Of a stretch of DNA of 64,000 nucleotides, positions 41,519 through 55,331 are shown piece by piece (the stretch's first letter is position 1; each line of letters begins with the position of its first letter). The position numbers and the translations under genes are program-made. The stretch covers positions 218,348,325 through 218,412,324 of the forward strand of contig OV050030.1 of NCBI GenBank assembly GCA_920105625.2. Reading direction: 5' to 3'. Origin of the DNA: Clusia tigrina (taxonomy: Eukaryota > Arthropoda > Insecta > Diptera > Clusiidae). Under the pieces are notes generated by a model. The model saw only the letters and a list, made by a program, of their open reading frames with translations, was not told where the DNA came from and made no database searches.

Positions 41519-44500
41519 AGACAGAGGCTGCGACGCCGACTGAGGCAGATAGGGGTAGAAATTGGCATAGAGAAGCAGCAGAACCCCACATTCGACAGCG
41601 GCAGCGACTGGGACGCCTACAGAGACGCTGACAGAGGCTGCGACGCCGACTGAGACGCCGACTGAGACGCCGACTGAGACGCCGACTGAGGCAGACAGGG
41701 GTAGATATAGGCATAGAGAAGGCAGCAGACCCCCTATTCGACAGCGGCAGCGACTGAGATGCCTACAGAGATGCTGGCAGATACGGCGACGCCTACTGAG
41801 ACGCCTACTGAGGCAGATAGGGGTGGATATACGCATTACGAAAGCAGCAGACCTATCCAATCGACAGCGGCAGCGACTGAGACGCCTACAGAGACACTGA
41901 CAGAGGTTGCGACACCGACTGAGACGCCGACTGAGGCAGATAGGGGTAGATATTGGCTTAGAAAAGGCAGCAGATCACCCCAATCGACATCGGCAGCGAC
42001 TGAGACGCCTACAGAGACGCTGATAGAGGCAGATAAGGGTAGATATAGGCATAAAGAAGGTAGCAGACACCCCAATCGACAGCGGCAGCGACTGAGACAC
42101 CTACAGAGACGCTGACAGAGGCTGCGACGCCGACTGAGACAGATAGGGGTAGATATAGGCATAGAGAAGGCAGCAGACCACCCAGTCGACAGCGGCAGCG
42201 ACTGGGACGCCTACAGAGACGCTGGCAGATGCGGCGACGCCGACTGAGACACCAACTGAGGCAGATAGGGGTAGATATAGGCATAGAGAATGCAGCAGAC
42301 CCCCCAATCGGCGGCGGCGACGACTGAGACTCCTACAGAGAAGCTGACAGAGGCTGCGACGCCGACTGAGGCAGATAGGGTCAGATATAGGAATGGAGAA
42401 AGCAGCAGACCCCCCAATCGACAGCGGCATTGACTGAGACGCCTACAGAGACGCTGGCAGATGCGGCGACGCCGACTGAGACACCAACTGAGGCAGATAG
42501 ATGTAGATATAGGCATAGAGAAGGCAGCAGACCCCCCAATCGACAGTGGCAACGACTGGGACGCCTACAGAGACGCTGACAGAGGCTGCGACGCCGACTG
42601 AGACGCCCACTGAGACGCCGACTGAGGCAGATAGGGGTAGATATAGGCATAGAGAAGGTAGCAGACCTCCCCAATCTACAACGGCAGCGACTGATACGCC
42701 TACAGAGACGCTGACACAGGCTGCGACACCGACTGAGACGCCGACTGAGGCAGATAGGGGTAGATATTGGCATAGAGACGGCAGCAGACCCCCCAATCGA
42801 CAGCGGCAGCGACTGAGACGCCTACAGAGACGGTGACAGAGGCAGATAGGGGTAGATATAGGCGTAGAGATGGCAGCAGACTCCCCAATCGACAGCGGCA
42901 GCGACTGAGAAGCCTACAGAGACGCTGAAAGAGGCTGCGACATCGACTGAGACGCCGACTGAGACGCCGACTGAGACGCCGACTGAGGCAGATAGGTGTA
43001 GATATAGGCATAGAAGAGGCAGCAGACCCCCAATCGACAGCGGCAGCGACTGAGACGCCTACAGAGACGCTGATAGAGGCTGCGACGCCGACTGACACGC
43101 CGACTGAGGCGGATAGGGGTAGATATAGGCATAGAGAAAGCAGCAGACCCCCCAATCGACAGCGGCAGCGACTAGGACGCCTACAGAGACCCTGGCAGAT
43201 GCGGTTACGCCGACTGAGACGCTGACTGAGGCAGATAGGGGTAGATATAGGCATAGAGAAGGCAGCAGACCTCTCCAATCGACAGCGGCAGCGACTGAGA
43301 CACCTACAGAGATACTGACAGAGGATGCGACACCGACTGAGACGCCGACTGAGACGCCGACTGAGGCAGATAGGGGTAGATATTGGCTTAGAAAAGGCAG
43401 CAGACCCCCAATCGACATCGGCAACGACTGAGACGCCTACAGAGACGCTGATAGAGGCTGCGACGCCGACTGAGACACCGACTGAGGCAGATAGGGGCAG
43501 AAATAGGCATAGAGAAGGCAGCGGACCCCCAATCGACAGCGGCAGCGACTGAGACACCTACAGAAACGCTGACAGAGGCTGCGACGCCGACTGAGGCAGA
43601 TAGGAGTAGATCTAGGCGTAGAGAAGGCAGCAGACTCCCCAATCGCCAGCGGAAGCGACTGAGAAGCCTACAGAGTCGCTGAAAGAGGCTGCGACATCGG
43701 CTGAGACGCGGACTGAGCCGCCGACAGAGCAGATAGGGGTAGATATAGGCATAGAGAAGGCAGCAGACCCCCCAATTGGCGGCGGCAACGACTGAGACTC
43801 TTACAGAGACGCTAACAGAGGCTGCGGCGCCGACTGAGGCAGATAGGGGTAGATATAGGCATAGAGAAGGCAGCAGACCCCCAATCGACAGCGGCATTGA
43901 CTGAGACGCCTACAGAGACCCTGGAAGAAGCGGCGACGCCGACTGAGGCAGATAGGGGCAGATATTGGCATAGAGAAGGCAGCAGACCCCCAATCGACAG
44001 CGGCATTGACTGAGACGCCTACAGAGACGCGGACAGAGGCTGCGACGCCGACTGAGACGCCGACTGAGGCAAATAGGGGTAGAAATTGGCATAGAGAAGC
44101 AGCAGAACCCCACATTCGACAGCGGCAGCGACTGGGACGCCTACAGAGACGCTGACAGAGGCTGCGACGCCGACTGAGGCAGATAGGGGCAGATATAGGC
44201 ATAGAGAAGGCAGCAGACACCCAATCGACAACGGCAGCGACTGAGAAACCTACAGAGACGCTGACAAATGGTAGGACGCCGACTGAGGCAGATAGGTGTA
44301 AATATAGGCATAGAGAAGGCAGCAGACTCCCCAATCGACAGCGGCAGCGATTGAGACGCATACAGAGACGCTGACAGATGCTGCGAAGTCGACTGAGACG
44401 CTGACTGAGGCAGATAGGGGTAGTTATAGGCGTAGAGAAGGCAGCAGACCTCCCCAGTCGACAGCGGCAGCGAGTGAGACGCCTACAGCGACGCTGACAA

Positions 44501-46933
44501 AGGCTGCGACGCTGACTGAGACGCCGACTGAGGCAGATAGGCATAGAGAAGGCAGCAGACCCCCCAATCGATAGCGGCAACGACTGAGACTCCTACAGAG
44601 ACTCTGACAGAGGCTGCGACGCCGACTGAGGCAGATGGGTGTAAATATAGGCATAGAGAAGGCAGCAGACTCCCCAATCGACAGCGGCAGCGATTGAGAC
44701 GCATACAGAGACGCTGACAGAGGCTGCGAAGCCGACTGAAACGCTGACTGAGGCAGATAGGGGTAGATAAAGGCAGAGAGAAGGCAGCAGACCCCCCAAT
44801 CGACAGCGACTGGGATGCCTACAGAGACGCTGACAGAGGCTGCGACGCCGACTGAGACGCCGACTGAGGCAGATAGGAGTAGATATAGGCATAGAGAAGG
44901 CAGCAGACCCCCTAATCGACAGCGGCAGCGACTGAGATGCCTACAGAGACGCTGGCAAATGCGGCGACGCCTACTGAGACGCCAACTGAGGCAGATAGGG
45001 GTGGATATAGGCATAGAGAAGGCTGCAGACCCCCCACTCGACAGCGGCAGCAACTGGAACGCCTACAGAGACGCTGACAGAGGCTGCGACGCCGACTGAG
45101 ACGCCGACTGAGGCAGATAGGGGTAGATATAGGCATAGAGAAGGCAGCAGACCCCCCAATCGACAGTGGCATTGACGGAGACGCCTACAGAGACGCTGAC
45201 AGAGGCAGATATGAGTAGATATAGGCATAGAGAAGCAGGAGACCCCCACAATCCACAGCGGCAGCGACTGGGACGCCTACAGAGACGCTGACAGAGGCTG
45301 CGACGCCGCCTGAGACGCCGACTGAGGCAGATAGGGGTAGATATAGGCATAGAGAAGGCAGCAGACCCCTATTCGACAGCGGCAGCGACTGAGATGCCTA
45401 CAGAGACGCTGGCAGAGGCAGATAAGGGTAGATATAGGCATAAATAAGGTAGCAGACACCCCAATCGACAGCGGCAGCGACTGAGACGCCTACATAGACG
45501 CTGATAGAGGCTGCGACGCCGACTGAGACACCGACTGAGGCAGATAGGGGCAGATATAAGCATAGAGAAGGCAGCAGACACCCCAATCGACATCGGCAGC
45601 GACTGAGACGCCTACAGAGACGCTGACAGAGGCAGATAAGGGTAGATATAGGCATAAAGAAGGTAGCAGACAACCCAATCAACAGCGGCAGCGACTGAGA
45701 CGCCTACATAGACGCTGATAGAGGCTGCGACGCCGACTGAGACACCGACTGAGGCAGATAGGCACAGATATAAGCATAGAGAAGGCAGCAGACACCCCAA
45801 TCGACAGCGGCAGCGACTGAGACACCTACAGAAACGCGGACAGAGGCTGCGACGCCGACTGAGGCAGATAGGGGTAGATATAGGCATAGAGAAGGCAGCA
45901 GACCCCCCAATCGACAGCGGAAGCGACTGAGATGCCTACAGAGACGCTGGCAGATACGGCGACGCCTACTGAGACGCCTACTGAGGCAGATAGGGGTGGA
46001 TATAGGCATAGAGAAAGCAGCAGACCTACCCAATCGACAGCGGCAGCGACTGAGACGCCTACAGAGACACTGACAGAGGTTGCGACACCGACTGAGACGC
46101 CGACTGAGGCAGATAGGGGTAGATATTGGCTTAGAAAAGGCAGCAGACCCCCCCCAGTCGACAGCGGCAGCGACTGGGACGCCTACAGAGACGCTGGCAG
46201 ATGCGGCGACGCCGACTGAGACGCCCACTGAGATGCCGACTGAGGCAGATAGGGATAGATATAGGCATAGAGAATGCAGCAGACCCCCCAATCGGCGGCG
46301 GCGACGACTGAGACTCCTACAGAGACGCTGACAGAGGCTGCGACGCCGACTGAGGCAGATAGGGGTAGATATAGGCATAGAGAAGGCAGCAGACCCCCCA
46401 ATCGACAGTGGCAGCGACTGGGACGCCTACAGAGACGCTGACAGAAGCTGCGACGCCGACTGAGACGCCTACTGAGACGCCGACTGAGGCAGATAGGGGT
46501 AGATATAGGCATAGAGAAGGTAGCAGACCTCCCCAATCTACAGAGGCAGCGACTGAGACGCCTACAGAGACGCTGACACAGGCTGCAACACCTACTGATA
46601 CGCCGACTGAGGCAGATAGGGGTAGATATTGGCATAGAGATGGCAGCAGACCCCCCAATCGACAGCGGCAGCGACTGAGACGCCTACAGAGACGGTGACA
46701 GAGGCAGATAGGGGTAGATATAGGCGTAGAGAAGGCAGCAGACTCCCCAATCGACAGCGGCAGCGACTGACAAGCCTTCAGAGACGCTGACATAGGCTGC
46801 GACATCGACTGAGACGCCGACTGAGACGCCGACTGAGGAAGATAGGTGTAGATATAGGCATAGAAGAGGCAGCAGACCCTCAATCGACAGCGGCAGCGAC
46901 TGAGACGCCTACAGAGACGCTGATAGAGGCTGC

Positions 46934-47065
46934 GACGCCGACTGAGACGCCGACTGAGACGCCGACTGAGACGCCGACTGAGACGCCGACTGAGACGCCG
47001 ACTGAGACGCCGACTGAGACGCCGACTGAGACGCCGACTGAGACGCCGACTGAGACGCCGACTGA
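46934..47065 (+). repeat. Eleven-copy expansion of the 12-bp module
   Basis: Within a single monomer the module GACGCCGACTGA is repeated 11 times in perfect tandem (132 bp, no mismatch seen). Ordinary monomers have one to three. It lies between GGCTGC and a GGCGGATAGG variant of the downstream block. A similar monomer type at 51512-51583 has six copies. Perfect identity points to recent slippage or unequal exchange. Confidence 0.95.
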
Positions 47066-47162
47066 GGCGGATAGGGGTAGATATAGGCATAGAGAAGGCA
47101 GCAGCCCCCCAATCGACAGCGGCAGCGACTGGGATGCCTACAGAGACCCTGGCAGATGCGGC

Positions 47163-47210
47163 GACGCCGACTGAGACGCCGACTGAGACGCCGACTGAGA
47201 CGCCGACTGA
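47163..47210 (+). repeat. Four-copy 12-bp module run
   Basis: Four perfect copies of GACGCCGACTGA in the monomer directly following the 11-copy unit. The related monomer at about 51682-51705 has two copies. Confidence 0.9.
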
Positions 47211-47884
47211 GGCAGATAGGGGTAGATATAGGCATAGAGAAGGCAACAGATCTATCCAATCGACAGCGGCAGCGACTGAGACACCTACAGAAACGCTGAC
47301 AGAGGCTGCGACGCCGACTGAGGCAGATAGGAGTAGATATAGGAATAGAAAAGGCAGCAGACCCCCCACTCGACAGCGGCAGCGACTGACACGCATACAG
47401 AGACGCTGAAAGAGGCTGCGAAGCCGACTGAGGCAGATAGGGGTATATAAGGCAGCAGACCCCCCATTCCACAGCGGCAGCGACTGAGAATCCTACAGAG
47501 ACGCTGACAGAGGCTGCGACGCCGACTGAGGCAGATAGGTGTAGATCTAGGCGTAGATAAGGCTGCAGACCCCCAATCGAGAGCGGCAGCGACTGAGAAG
47601 CCTACAGAGACGCTGACAAAGGCTGCGACGCCGACTGAGGCAGATAGGTGTATATCTAGGCGTAGAGAAGGCAGCAGACTCCCCAATCGCCAGCGGCAGC
47701 GACTGAGGAGCCTATAGAGACTCTGACAGAGGCTGCGACGCCGACTGAGGCAGATAGGGGTAGATATAGGCATAGAGAAGGCAGCAGACCCCCAATCGAC
47801 AGCGGCATTGACTGAGACGCCTACAGAGACCCTGGCAGATGCGGCGACGCCGACTGAGACGCCGACTGAGGCAGATAGGGGTAG

Positions 47885-50800
47885 TTAGAGGTATAGAGAA
47901 GGCAGCAGACCCCCCAATCGACAGTGGCAGCGACTGGGACGCCTACAGAGACGCTGACATAGGCTGCGACGCCGACTGAGACGCCGACTGAGGCAGATAA
48001 GGGTAGATATAGGCATAGAAAAGGCAGTAGATCTCCCCAATCGACAGCGGCAGCGACTGAGACGCCTACAGAGACGCTGATAGAGGCTGCGACGCCGACT
48101 GAGGCAGATAGGGGCAGATATAGGCATAGAGAAGGCAGCAGACCCCCAATCGACAGCGGCAGCGACTGAGACGCCTACAGAGATACTGACAGAGGATGCG
48201 ACACCGACTGAGACGCCGGCTTTGGCAGATATTGGTAGATATAGACATAGAGAAGGCAGCAGACCCCCAATCGACAGCGGCAACGACTGAGAATCCTACA
48301 GATACGCTGACTGGGGCTGCGACGCCGACTGAGACGCCGACTGAGGCAGATACGGGTAGATATAGGTATAGAGAACGCAGCAGACCCCCCAACCGACAGC
48401 GGCATTGACTGAGAAACCTACAGAGACGCAGACAGAGGCTGCGACGCCGACTGAGACGCCGACTGAGGCAAATAGGGGTAGAAATTGGCATAGAGAAGCA
48501 GCAGAACCCCACATTCGACAGCGGCAGCGACTGGGACGCCTACAGAGACGCTGACAGAGGCTGCGACGCCGACTGAGACGCCGACTGAGGCAGATAGGGG
48601 TAGATATAGGCATAGAGAATACAGCATTCCTCCCCAATGGACAGAGACAGCGACTGAGACGCCTACAGAGACACTGACAGAGGCTGCGACACCGACTGAA
48701 ACGCGGACTGAGGCAGATTGGGGTAGATATTGGCTTAGAAAAGGCAGCAGACCCCCCAATCGACATCGGCAGCGGCTGAGACGCCTACAGAGACGCCGAT
48801 AGAGGCTGCGACGCCGACTGAGGCAGATAGGGGCAGATATAGGCATAGAGAAGGCAGCAGACCCCCAATCGACAGCGGCAGCGACTGAGACACCTACAGA
48901 GACGCTGACAAATGGTGGGACGCCGACTGAGGCAGATAGGTGTAAATATAGGCATAGAGAAGGCAGCAGACTCCCCAATCGACAGCGGCAGCGACTGAGA
49001 CGCATACAGAGACGCTGACAGATGCTGCGAAGCCGACTGAGATGCTGACTGAGGCAGATAGGGGTAGATATAGGCGTAGAGAAGGCAGCAGACCTCCCCA
49101 GTAGACAGCGGCAGCGAGTGAAACGCCTACAGAGACGCTGACAGAGGCTGCGACGCTGACTGAGACGCCGACTGAGGCAGATAGGCATAGAGAAGGCAGC
49201 AGACCCCCAATCGACAGCGGCAACGACTGAGACTCCTACAGAGACGCTGACAAAGGCTGCGACGCCGACTGAGGCAGATGGGTGTAAATATAGGCATAGA
49301 GAAGGCAGCAGACTCCTTAATCGACAGCGGCAGCGACTGAGACGCATACAGAGACGCTGACAGATGCTGCGACGCCGACTGAGACGCCGACTGAGGCAGA
49401 TAGGAGTAGATATAGGCATAGAGAAGGCAGCAGACCCCCTAATCGATAGCGGCAGCGACTGAGATGCCTACAGAGACGCTGGCAGATGCGGCGGCACCTA
49501 CTGAGACGCCAACTGAGGCAGATAGGGGTGGATATAGGCATAGAGAAGGCAGCAGACCTACCCAATCGACAGCGGCAGCGACTGAGACGCCTACAGAGAC
49601 ACTGACAGAGGCTGCGACACCGACTGAGACGCCGACTGAGGCAGATAGGTGTAGATATTGGCTTAGAAAAGGCAGCAGACCCCCCCAATCGACATCAGCA
49701 GCGACTGAGACTCCTACAGAGACGCTGACAGAGGCTGCGACGCCGACTGAGGCAGAGAGGGGTAGATATAGGCATAGAGAAAGCAGCAGCCCCCAATCGA
49801 CAGCGGCATTGACAGAGACGCCTACAGAGACGCTGACAGAGGCAGATAGGGGTAGATATAGGCATAGAGAAGGTAGCAGACCTCCTCAATCGACAGCGGC
49901 AGCTACTGAGACGCCTACATAGACGCTGATTGAGGCTGCGACGCCGACTGAGACACCGACTGAGGCAGATAGGGGCAGATACAAGCATAGAGAAGGCAGC
50001 AGACACCCCAATCGACAGCGGCTGCGACTGAGACACCTACAAAAACGCTGACAGAGGCTGCGACGCCGACTGAGGCAGATAGGGGTAGATATTGGCATAG
50101 AGAAGGCAGCAGACCCCCCAATCGACAGCGGCATTGACGGAGACACCTACAGAGACGCTGACACAGGCTGCGACACCGACTGAGACGCCGACTGAGGCAG
50201 ATAGGAGTAGATATAGGCATTGAGAAGGTAGCAGACCCCCCAATCGACAGCGGCATTGACGGAGACGCCTACAGAGACGCTGACAGAGGCAGATAGGGGT
50301 AGATATAGGCATAGAGAAGGCTGCAGACAGCGGCAGCAACTGGGACGCCTACAGAGACGCTGACAGAGGCTGCGACGCTGACTGAGACGCCGACTGAGGC
50401 AGATAGGAATAGAGAAGGCAGCAGACCTCCCCAGTCGACAGCGGCAGCGACTGAGATGCCTACAGAGACGCTGACAGAGGCTGCGACGCTGACTGAGACG
50501 CCGACTGAGGCAGATAAGCATAGAGAAGGCAGCAGACCCCCCAATCGACAGCTGCAACGACTGAGACTCCTACAGAGACGCTGACAGAGGCTGCGACGCC
50601 GACTGAGACGCCGACTGAGGCAGATAGGGGTAGATATAGGCATAGAGAAGCAGGAGGCCCCCACAATCGACAGCGGTAGCGACTGGGACGCCTACAGAGA
50701 CGCTGACAGAGGCTGCGACGCCGACTGAGACACCGACTGAGGCTGATAGGGGCAGATATAAGCATAGAGAAGGCAGCAGACCTACCCAATCGTCAGCGGC

Positions 50801-53640
50801 AGCGACTGAGACGCCTACAGAGACACTGACAGAGGTTGCGACACCGACTGAGACGTCGACTGAGGCAGATAGTGGTAGATATTGGCTTAGAAAATGCAGC
50901 AGACCCCCCCAATCGACATCGGCAGCGACTAAGACGCCTACAGAGACGCTGACAGAGGCAGATAAGGGTAGATATAGGCATAAAGAAGGTAGCAGACACC
51001 CCAATCTACAGCGGCAGCGACTGAGACGCCTACATAGACGCTGATAGAGGCTGCGACGCCGACTGAGACACCGACTGAGGCAGATAGGGGCAGATATAAG
51101 CATAGAGAAGGCAGCAGACACCCCAATCGACATCGGCAGCGACTGTGACACCTACAGAAACGCGGACAGAGGCTGCGACGCCGACTGATGCAGATAGGGG
51201 TAGATATAGGCATATACTAGGCAGCAGACCACCCAGTAGACAGCGGCAGCGACTGGGACGCCTACAGAGACGGTGACAGAGGCAGATAGGGGTAGATATA
51301 GGCGTAGAGAAGGCAGCAGACTCCCCAATCGACAGCGGCAGCGACTGACAAGCCTTCAGAGACGCTGACATAGGCTGCGACATCGACTGAGACGCCGACT
51401 GAGACGCCGACTGAGGCAGATAGGTGTAGATATAGGCATAGAAGAGGCAGCAGACCCCCAATCGACAGCGGCAGCGACTGAGACGCCTACAGAGACGCTG
51501 ATAGAGGCTGCGACGCCGACTGAGACGCCGACTGAGACGCCGACTGAGACGCCGACTGAGACGCCGACTGAGACGCCGACTGAGGCGGATAGGGGTAGAT
51601 ATAGGCATAGAGAAGGCAGCAGACCCCCCAATCGACAGCGGCAGCGACTGGGATACCTACAGAGACCCTGGCAGATGCGGCGACGCCGACTGAGACGCCG
51701 ACTGAGGCAGATAGGGGTAGATATAGGCATAGAGAAGGCAACAGATCTATCCAATCGACAGCGGCAGCGACTGAGACACCTACAGAAACGCTGACAGAGG
51801 CTGCGACGCCGACTGAGGCAGATAGGGGTATATAAGGCAGCAGACCCCCCATTCCACAGCGGCAGCGACTGAGAATCCTACAGAGACGCTGACAGAGGCT
51901 GCGACGCCGACTGAGGCAGATAGGTGTAGATCTAGGCGTAGATAAGGCAGCAGACCCCCCAATCGAGAGCGGCAGCGACTGAGAAGCCTACAGAGACGCT
52001 GACAAAGGCTGCGACGCCGACTGAGGCAGATAGGTGTAGATCTAGGCGTAGAGAAGGCAGCAGACTCCCCAATCGCCAGCGGCAGCGACTGAGGAGCCTA
52101 CAGAGACTCTGACAGAGGCTGCGACGCCGACTGAGGCAGATAGGGGTAGATATAGGCATAGAGAAGGCAGCAGACCCCCAATCGACAGCGGCATTGACTG
52201 AGACGCCTACAGAGACCCTGGCAGATGCGGCGACGCCGACTGAGACGCCGACTGAGGCAGATAGGGGTAGTTAGAGGCATAGAGAAGGCAGCAGACCCCC
52301 CAATCGACAGTGGCAGCGACTGGGACGCCTACAGAGACGCTGACATAGGCTGCGACGCCGACTGAGACGCCGACTGAGGCAGATAAGGGTAGATATAGGC
52401 ATAGAGAAGGCAGTAGATCTCCCCAATCGACAGCGGCAGCGACTGAGACGCCTACAGAGACGCTGATAGAGGCTGCGACGCCGACTGAGGCAGATAGGGG
52501 CAGATATAGGCATAGAGAAGGCAGCAGACCCCCAATCGACAGCGGCAGCGACTGAGACGCCTACAGAGATACTGACAGAGGATGCGACACCGACTGAGAC
52601 GCCGGCTTTGGCAGATATTGGTAGATATAGACATAGAGAAGGCAGCAGACCCCCAATCGACAGCGGTAACGACTGAGAATCCTACAGATACGCTGACTGG
52701 GGCTGCGACGCCGACTGAGACGCCGACTGAGGCAGATACGGGTAGATATAGGTATAGAGAACGCAGCAGACCCCCCAACCGACAGCGGCATTGACTGACA
52801 AACCTACAGAGACGCAGACAGAGGCTGCGACGCCGACTGAGACGCCGACTGAGGCAAATAGGGGTAGAAATTGGCATAGAGAAGCAGCAGAACCCCATAT
52901 TCGACAGCGGCAGCGACTGGGACGCCTACAGAGACGCTGACAGAGGCTGCGACGCCGACTGAGACGCCGACTGAGGCAGATAGGGGTAGATATAGGCATA
53001 GAGAATACAGCATTCCTCCCCAATGGACAGAGACAGCGACTGAGACGCCTACAGAGACACTGACAGAGGCTGCGACACCGACTGAAACGCGGACTGAGGC
53101 AGATTGGGGTAGATATTGGCTTAGAAAAGGCAGCAGACACCCCAATCGACATCGGCAGCGGCTGAGACGCCTACAGAGACGCCGATAGAGGCTGCGACGC
53201 CGACTGAGGCAGATAGGGGCAGATATAGGCATAGAGAAGGCAGCAGACCCCCAATCGACAGCGGCAGCGACTGAGAAACCTACAGAGACGCTGACAAATG
53301 GTGGGACGCCGACTGAGGCAGATAGGTGTAAATATAGGCATAGAGAAGGCAGCAGACTCCCCAATCGACAGCGGCAGCGACTGAGACGCATACAGAGACG
53401 CTGACAGATGCTGCGAAGCCGACTGAGATGCTGACTGAGGCAGATAGGGGTAGATATAGGCGTAGAGAAGGCAGCAGACCTCCCCAGTAGACAGCGGCAG
53501 CGAGTGAAACGCCTACAGAGACGCTGACAGAGGCTGCGACGCTGACTGAGACGCCGACTGAGGCAGATAGGCATAGAGAAGGCAGCAGACCCCCAATCGA
53601 CAGCGGCAACGACTGAGACTCCTACAGAGACGCTGACAAA
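47885..53640. repeat. 4386-bp higher-order repeat pair
   Basis: Blocks at about 47.9-49.3 kb and 52.3-53.6 kb match at a constant 4386-bp offset, for example AGATACTGACAGAGGATGCG at 48181 and 52567. A second, overlapping relation (offset 2795 bp) links about 50.9-51.24 kb with 53.7-54.03 kb. The right end of the array is therefore a recombinant of two source blocks. Confidence 0.8.
51512..51583 (+). repeat. Six-copy expansion of the 12-bp module
   Basis: Six perfect tandem copies of GACGCCGACTGA (72 bp) in the monomer type that has 11 copies at 46934-47065. The downstream block is again the GGCGGATAGG variant, which marks the two as related units. Confidence 0.93.
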
Positions 53641-54740
53641 GGCTGCGACGCCGACTGAGGCAGATGGGTGTAAATATTGGCTTAGAAAATGCAGCAGACC
53701 CCCCCAATCGACATCGGCAGCGACTAAGACGCCTACAGAGACGCTGACAGAGGCAGATAAGGGTAGATATAGGCATAAAGAAGGTAGCAGACACCCCAAT
53801 CTACAGCGGCAGCGACTGAGACGCCTACATAGACGCTGATAGAGGCTGCGACGCCGACTGAGACACCGACTGAGGCAGATAGGGGCAGATATAAGCATAG
53901 AGAAGGCAGCAGACACCCCAATCGACATCGGCAGCGACTGTGACACCTACAGAAACGCGGACAGAGGCTGCGACGCCGACTGATGCAGATAGGGGTAGAT
54001 ATAGGCATATACTAGGCAGCAGACCACCCAGTAGACAGCGGCAGCGACTGGGACGCCTACAGAGACGCCGACTGAGACACCAACTGAGGCAGATAGGGGT
54101 AGATATAGGCATAGAGAATGCAGCAGACCCCCCAATCGGCGTCGGCAACGACTGAGACTCCTACAGAGACGCTGACAGAGGCTGCGACGCCGACTGAGGC
54201 AGATAGGGGTAGATATAGGCATGGAGAAGGCAGCAGACCCCCCAATCGACAGCGGCATTGACTGAGACGCCTACAGAGACGCTGGCAGATGCGGCGACGC
54301 CGACTGAGACACCAACTGAGGCAGATAGGGGTAGATATAGGCATAGAGAAGGCAGCAGACCCCCCAATCGACAGTGGCAGCGACTGGGACGCCTACAGAG
54401 ACGCTGACAGAGGCTGCGACGCCGACTGAGACGCCCACTGAGACGCCGACTGAGGCAGATAGGGGTAGATATAGGCATAGATAAGGTAGCAGACCTCCCC
54501 AATCGACAGCGGCATTGACTGAGAAGCCTACAGAGACGCTGAAAGAGGCTGCGACATCGACTGAGACGCCGACTGAGACGCCGACTGAGACGCCGACTGA
54601 GGCAGATAGGTGTAGATATTGGCATAGAGACGGCAGCAGACCCCCCAATCGACAGCGGCAGCGACTGAGACGCCTACAGAGACGGTGACAGAGGCAGATA
54701 GGGGTAGATATAGGCGTAGAGAAGGCAGCAGACTCCCCAA

Positions 54741-54863
54741 TCGACAGCGGCAGCGACTGAGACGCCTACAGAGACGCTGATAGAGGCTGCGACGCCGACT
54801 GAGACGCCGACTGAGGCGGATAGGGGTAGATATAGGCATAGAGAAGGCAGCAGACCCCCCCAA
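54741..54863 (+). repeat. Representative 123-bp satellite monomer
   Basis: A clean copy near the right end, measured from one TCGACAGCGGC to the next. It carries two GACGCCGACTGA modules and a seven-C tract, giving 123 bp. A six-C copy is 122 bp, so the C tract decides whether neighbouring monomers share a reading frame. The + strand frame that is open across this unit reads as a Thr/Pro/Glu-rich repeat (the 12-bp module encodes TPTE) followed by an Arg-rich stretch. This is a description of the unit, not a claim that it is translated. Confidence 0.85.
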
Positions 54864-55331
54864 TCGACAGCGGCAGCGACTGGGACGCCTACAGAGACCC
54901 TTGCAGATGCGGCGACGCCGACTGAGACGCCGACTGAGGCAGATAGGGGTAGATATAGGCATAGAGAAGGCAGCAGACCTGTTGTGAGCTAGAATCACGC
55001 TGCCTGCGCGTAGTGTCTCACAGCATCGACTCCTAACAGATGCCGCACATTCTGTGTGATTAGCATGTGTTAAAGTTACTTAAGAAAGCACATATTTTTA
55101 GGGTGCGAGTATTTAGAATTAATATTACCTATGTAATATTTATTATGTAAACTTTTAGGGTGCTACAGTTTTGCAGTCGAGCCACCGAAGGGCATTCAAA
55201 GTTAGAATGCACCATCAACATTTCAGATTGGCGTAGGTCAGTTGGCTTGACCAACTGACACCAATTAACAGGTGCGAAACTGGAACACCAGAAAGGTCAG
55301 TTTTTGTATTGTAATTGTGAATTGCAAATAG

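Larger units (their letters stand above)
1..54979. repeat. Long tandem satellite array with higher-order structure
   Basis: The whole interval is head-to-tail copies of one monomer, roughly 450-500 of them, with no unrelated sequence between. A typical unit contains, in order, ATCGACAGCGGCAGCGACTG, AGACGCCTACAGAGACGCTG, ACAGAGGCTGC, one or more GACGCCGACTGA modules, GGCAGATAGGGGTAGATATA, GGCATAGAGAAGGCAGCAGA and a run of 5-7 C. Common lengths are 110 and 122 bp (one or two modules). The unit divides almost evenly into 12-bp blocks (122 = 10 x 12 + 2), so it probably grew from a 12-bp repeat. The + strand is purine-rich. Divergence between neighbouring units is greater than between units one higher-order period apart. 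No promoter, RNA gene or host exon is visible inside. The left end lies outside the window; the right end is set by an LTR insertion. Confidence 0.97.

Noticed and set aside
46317..47396. Long open frames across the array, such as minus-strand frames of 359-380 codons (46317-47396, 18935-20053, 52804-53946)
   Set aside because: They are translations of satellite monomers. Two of the three minus frames simply lack stops in the consensus, and unit lengths of 110 or 122 bp shift the frame at every monomer. Products are Ser/Arg/Leu/Val low complexity with no domain.
49464..49922. Plus-strand 152-codon TPTE-rich frame in the array
   Set aside because: Arises where several neighbouring monomers happen to be in frame. 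No start context, promoter or conserved extension across other copies. Kept only as a hint on the origin of the module.
1..54979. CRISPR-like direct repeats
   Set aside because: There are no unique spacers between repeats: the entire monomer repeats. Surrounding elements are eukaryotic.
1..54979. Ribosomal spacer or 5S-type repeat
   Set aside because: No rRNA gene, 5S internal promoter blocks or Pol III terminator was recognised in the monomer.
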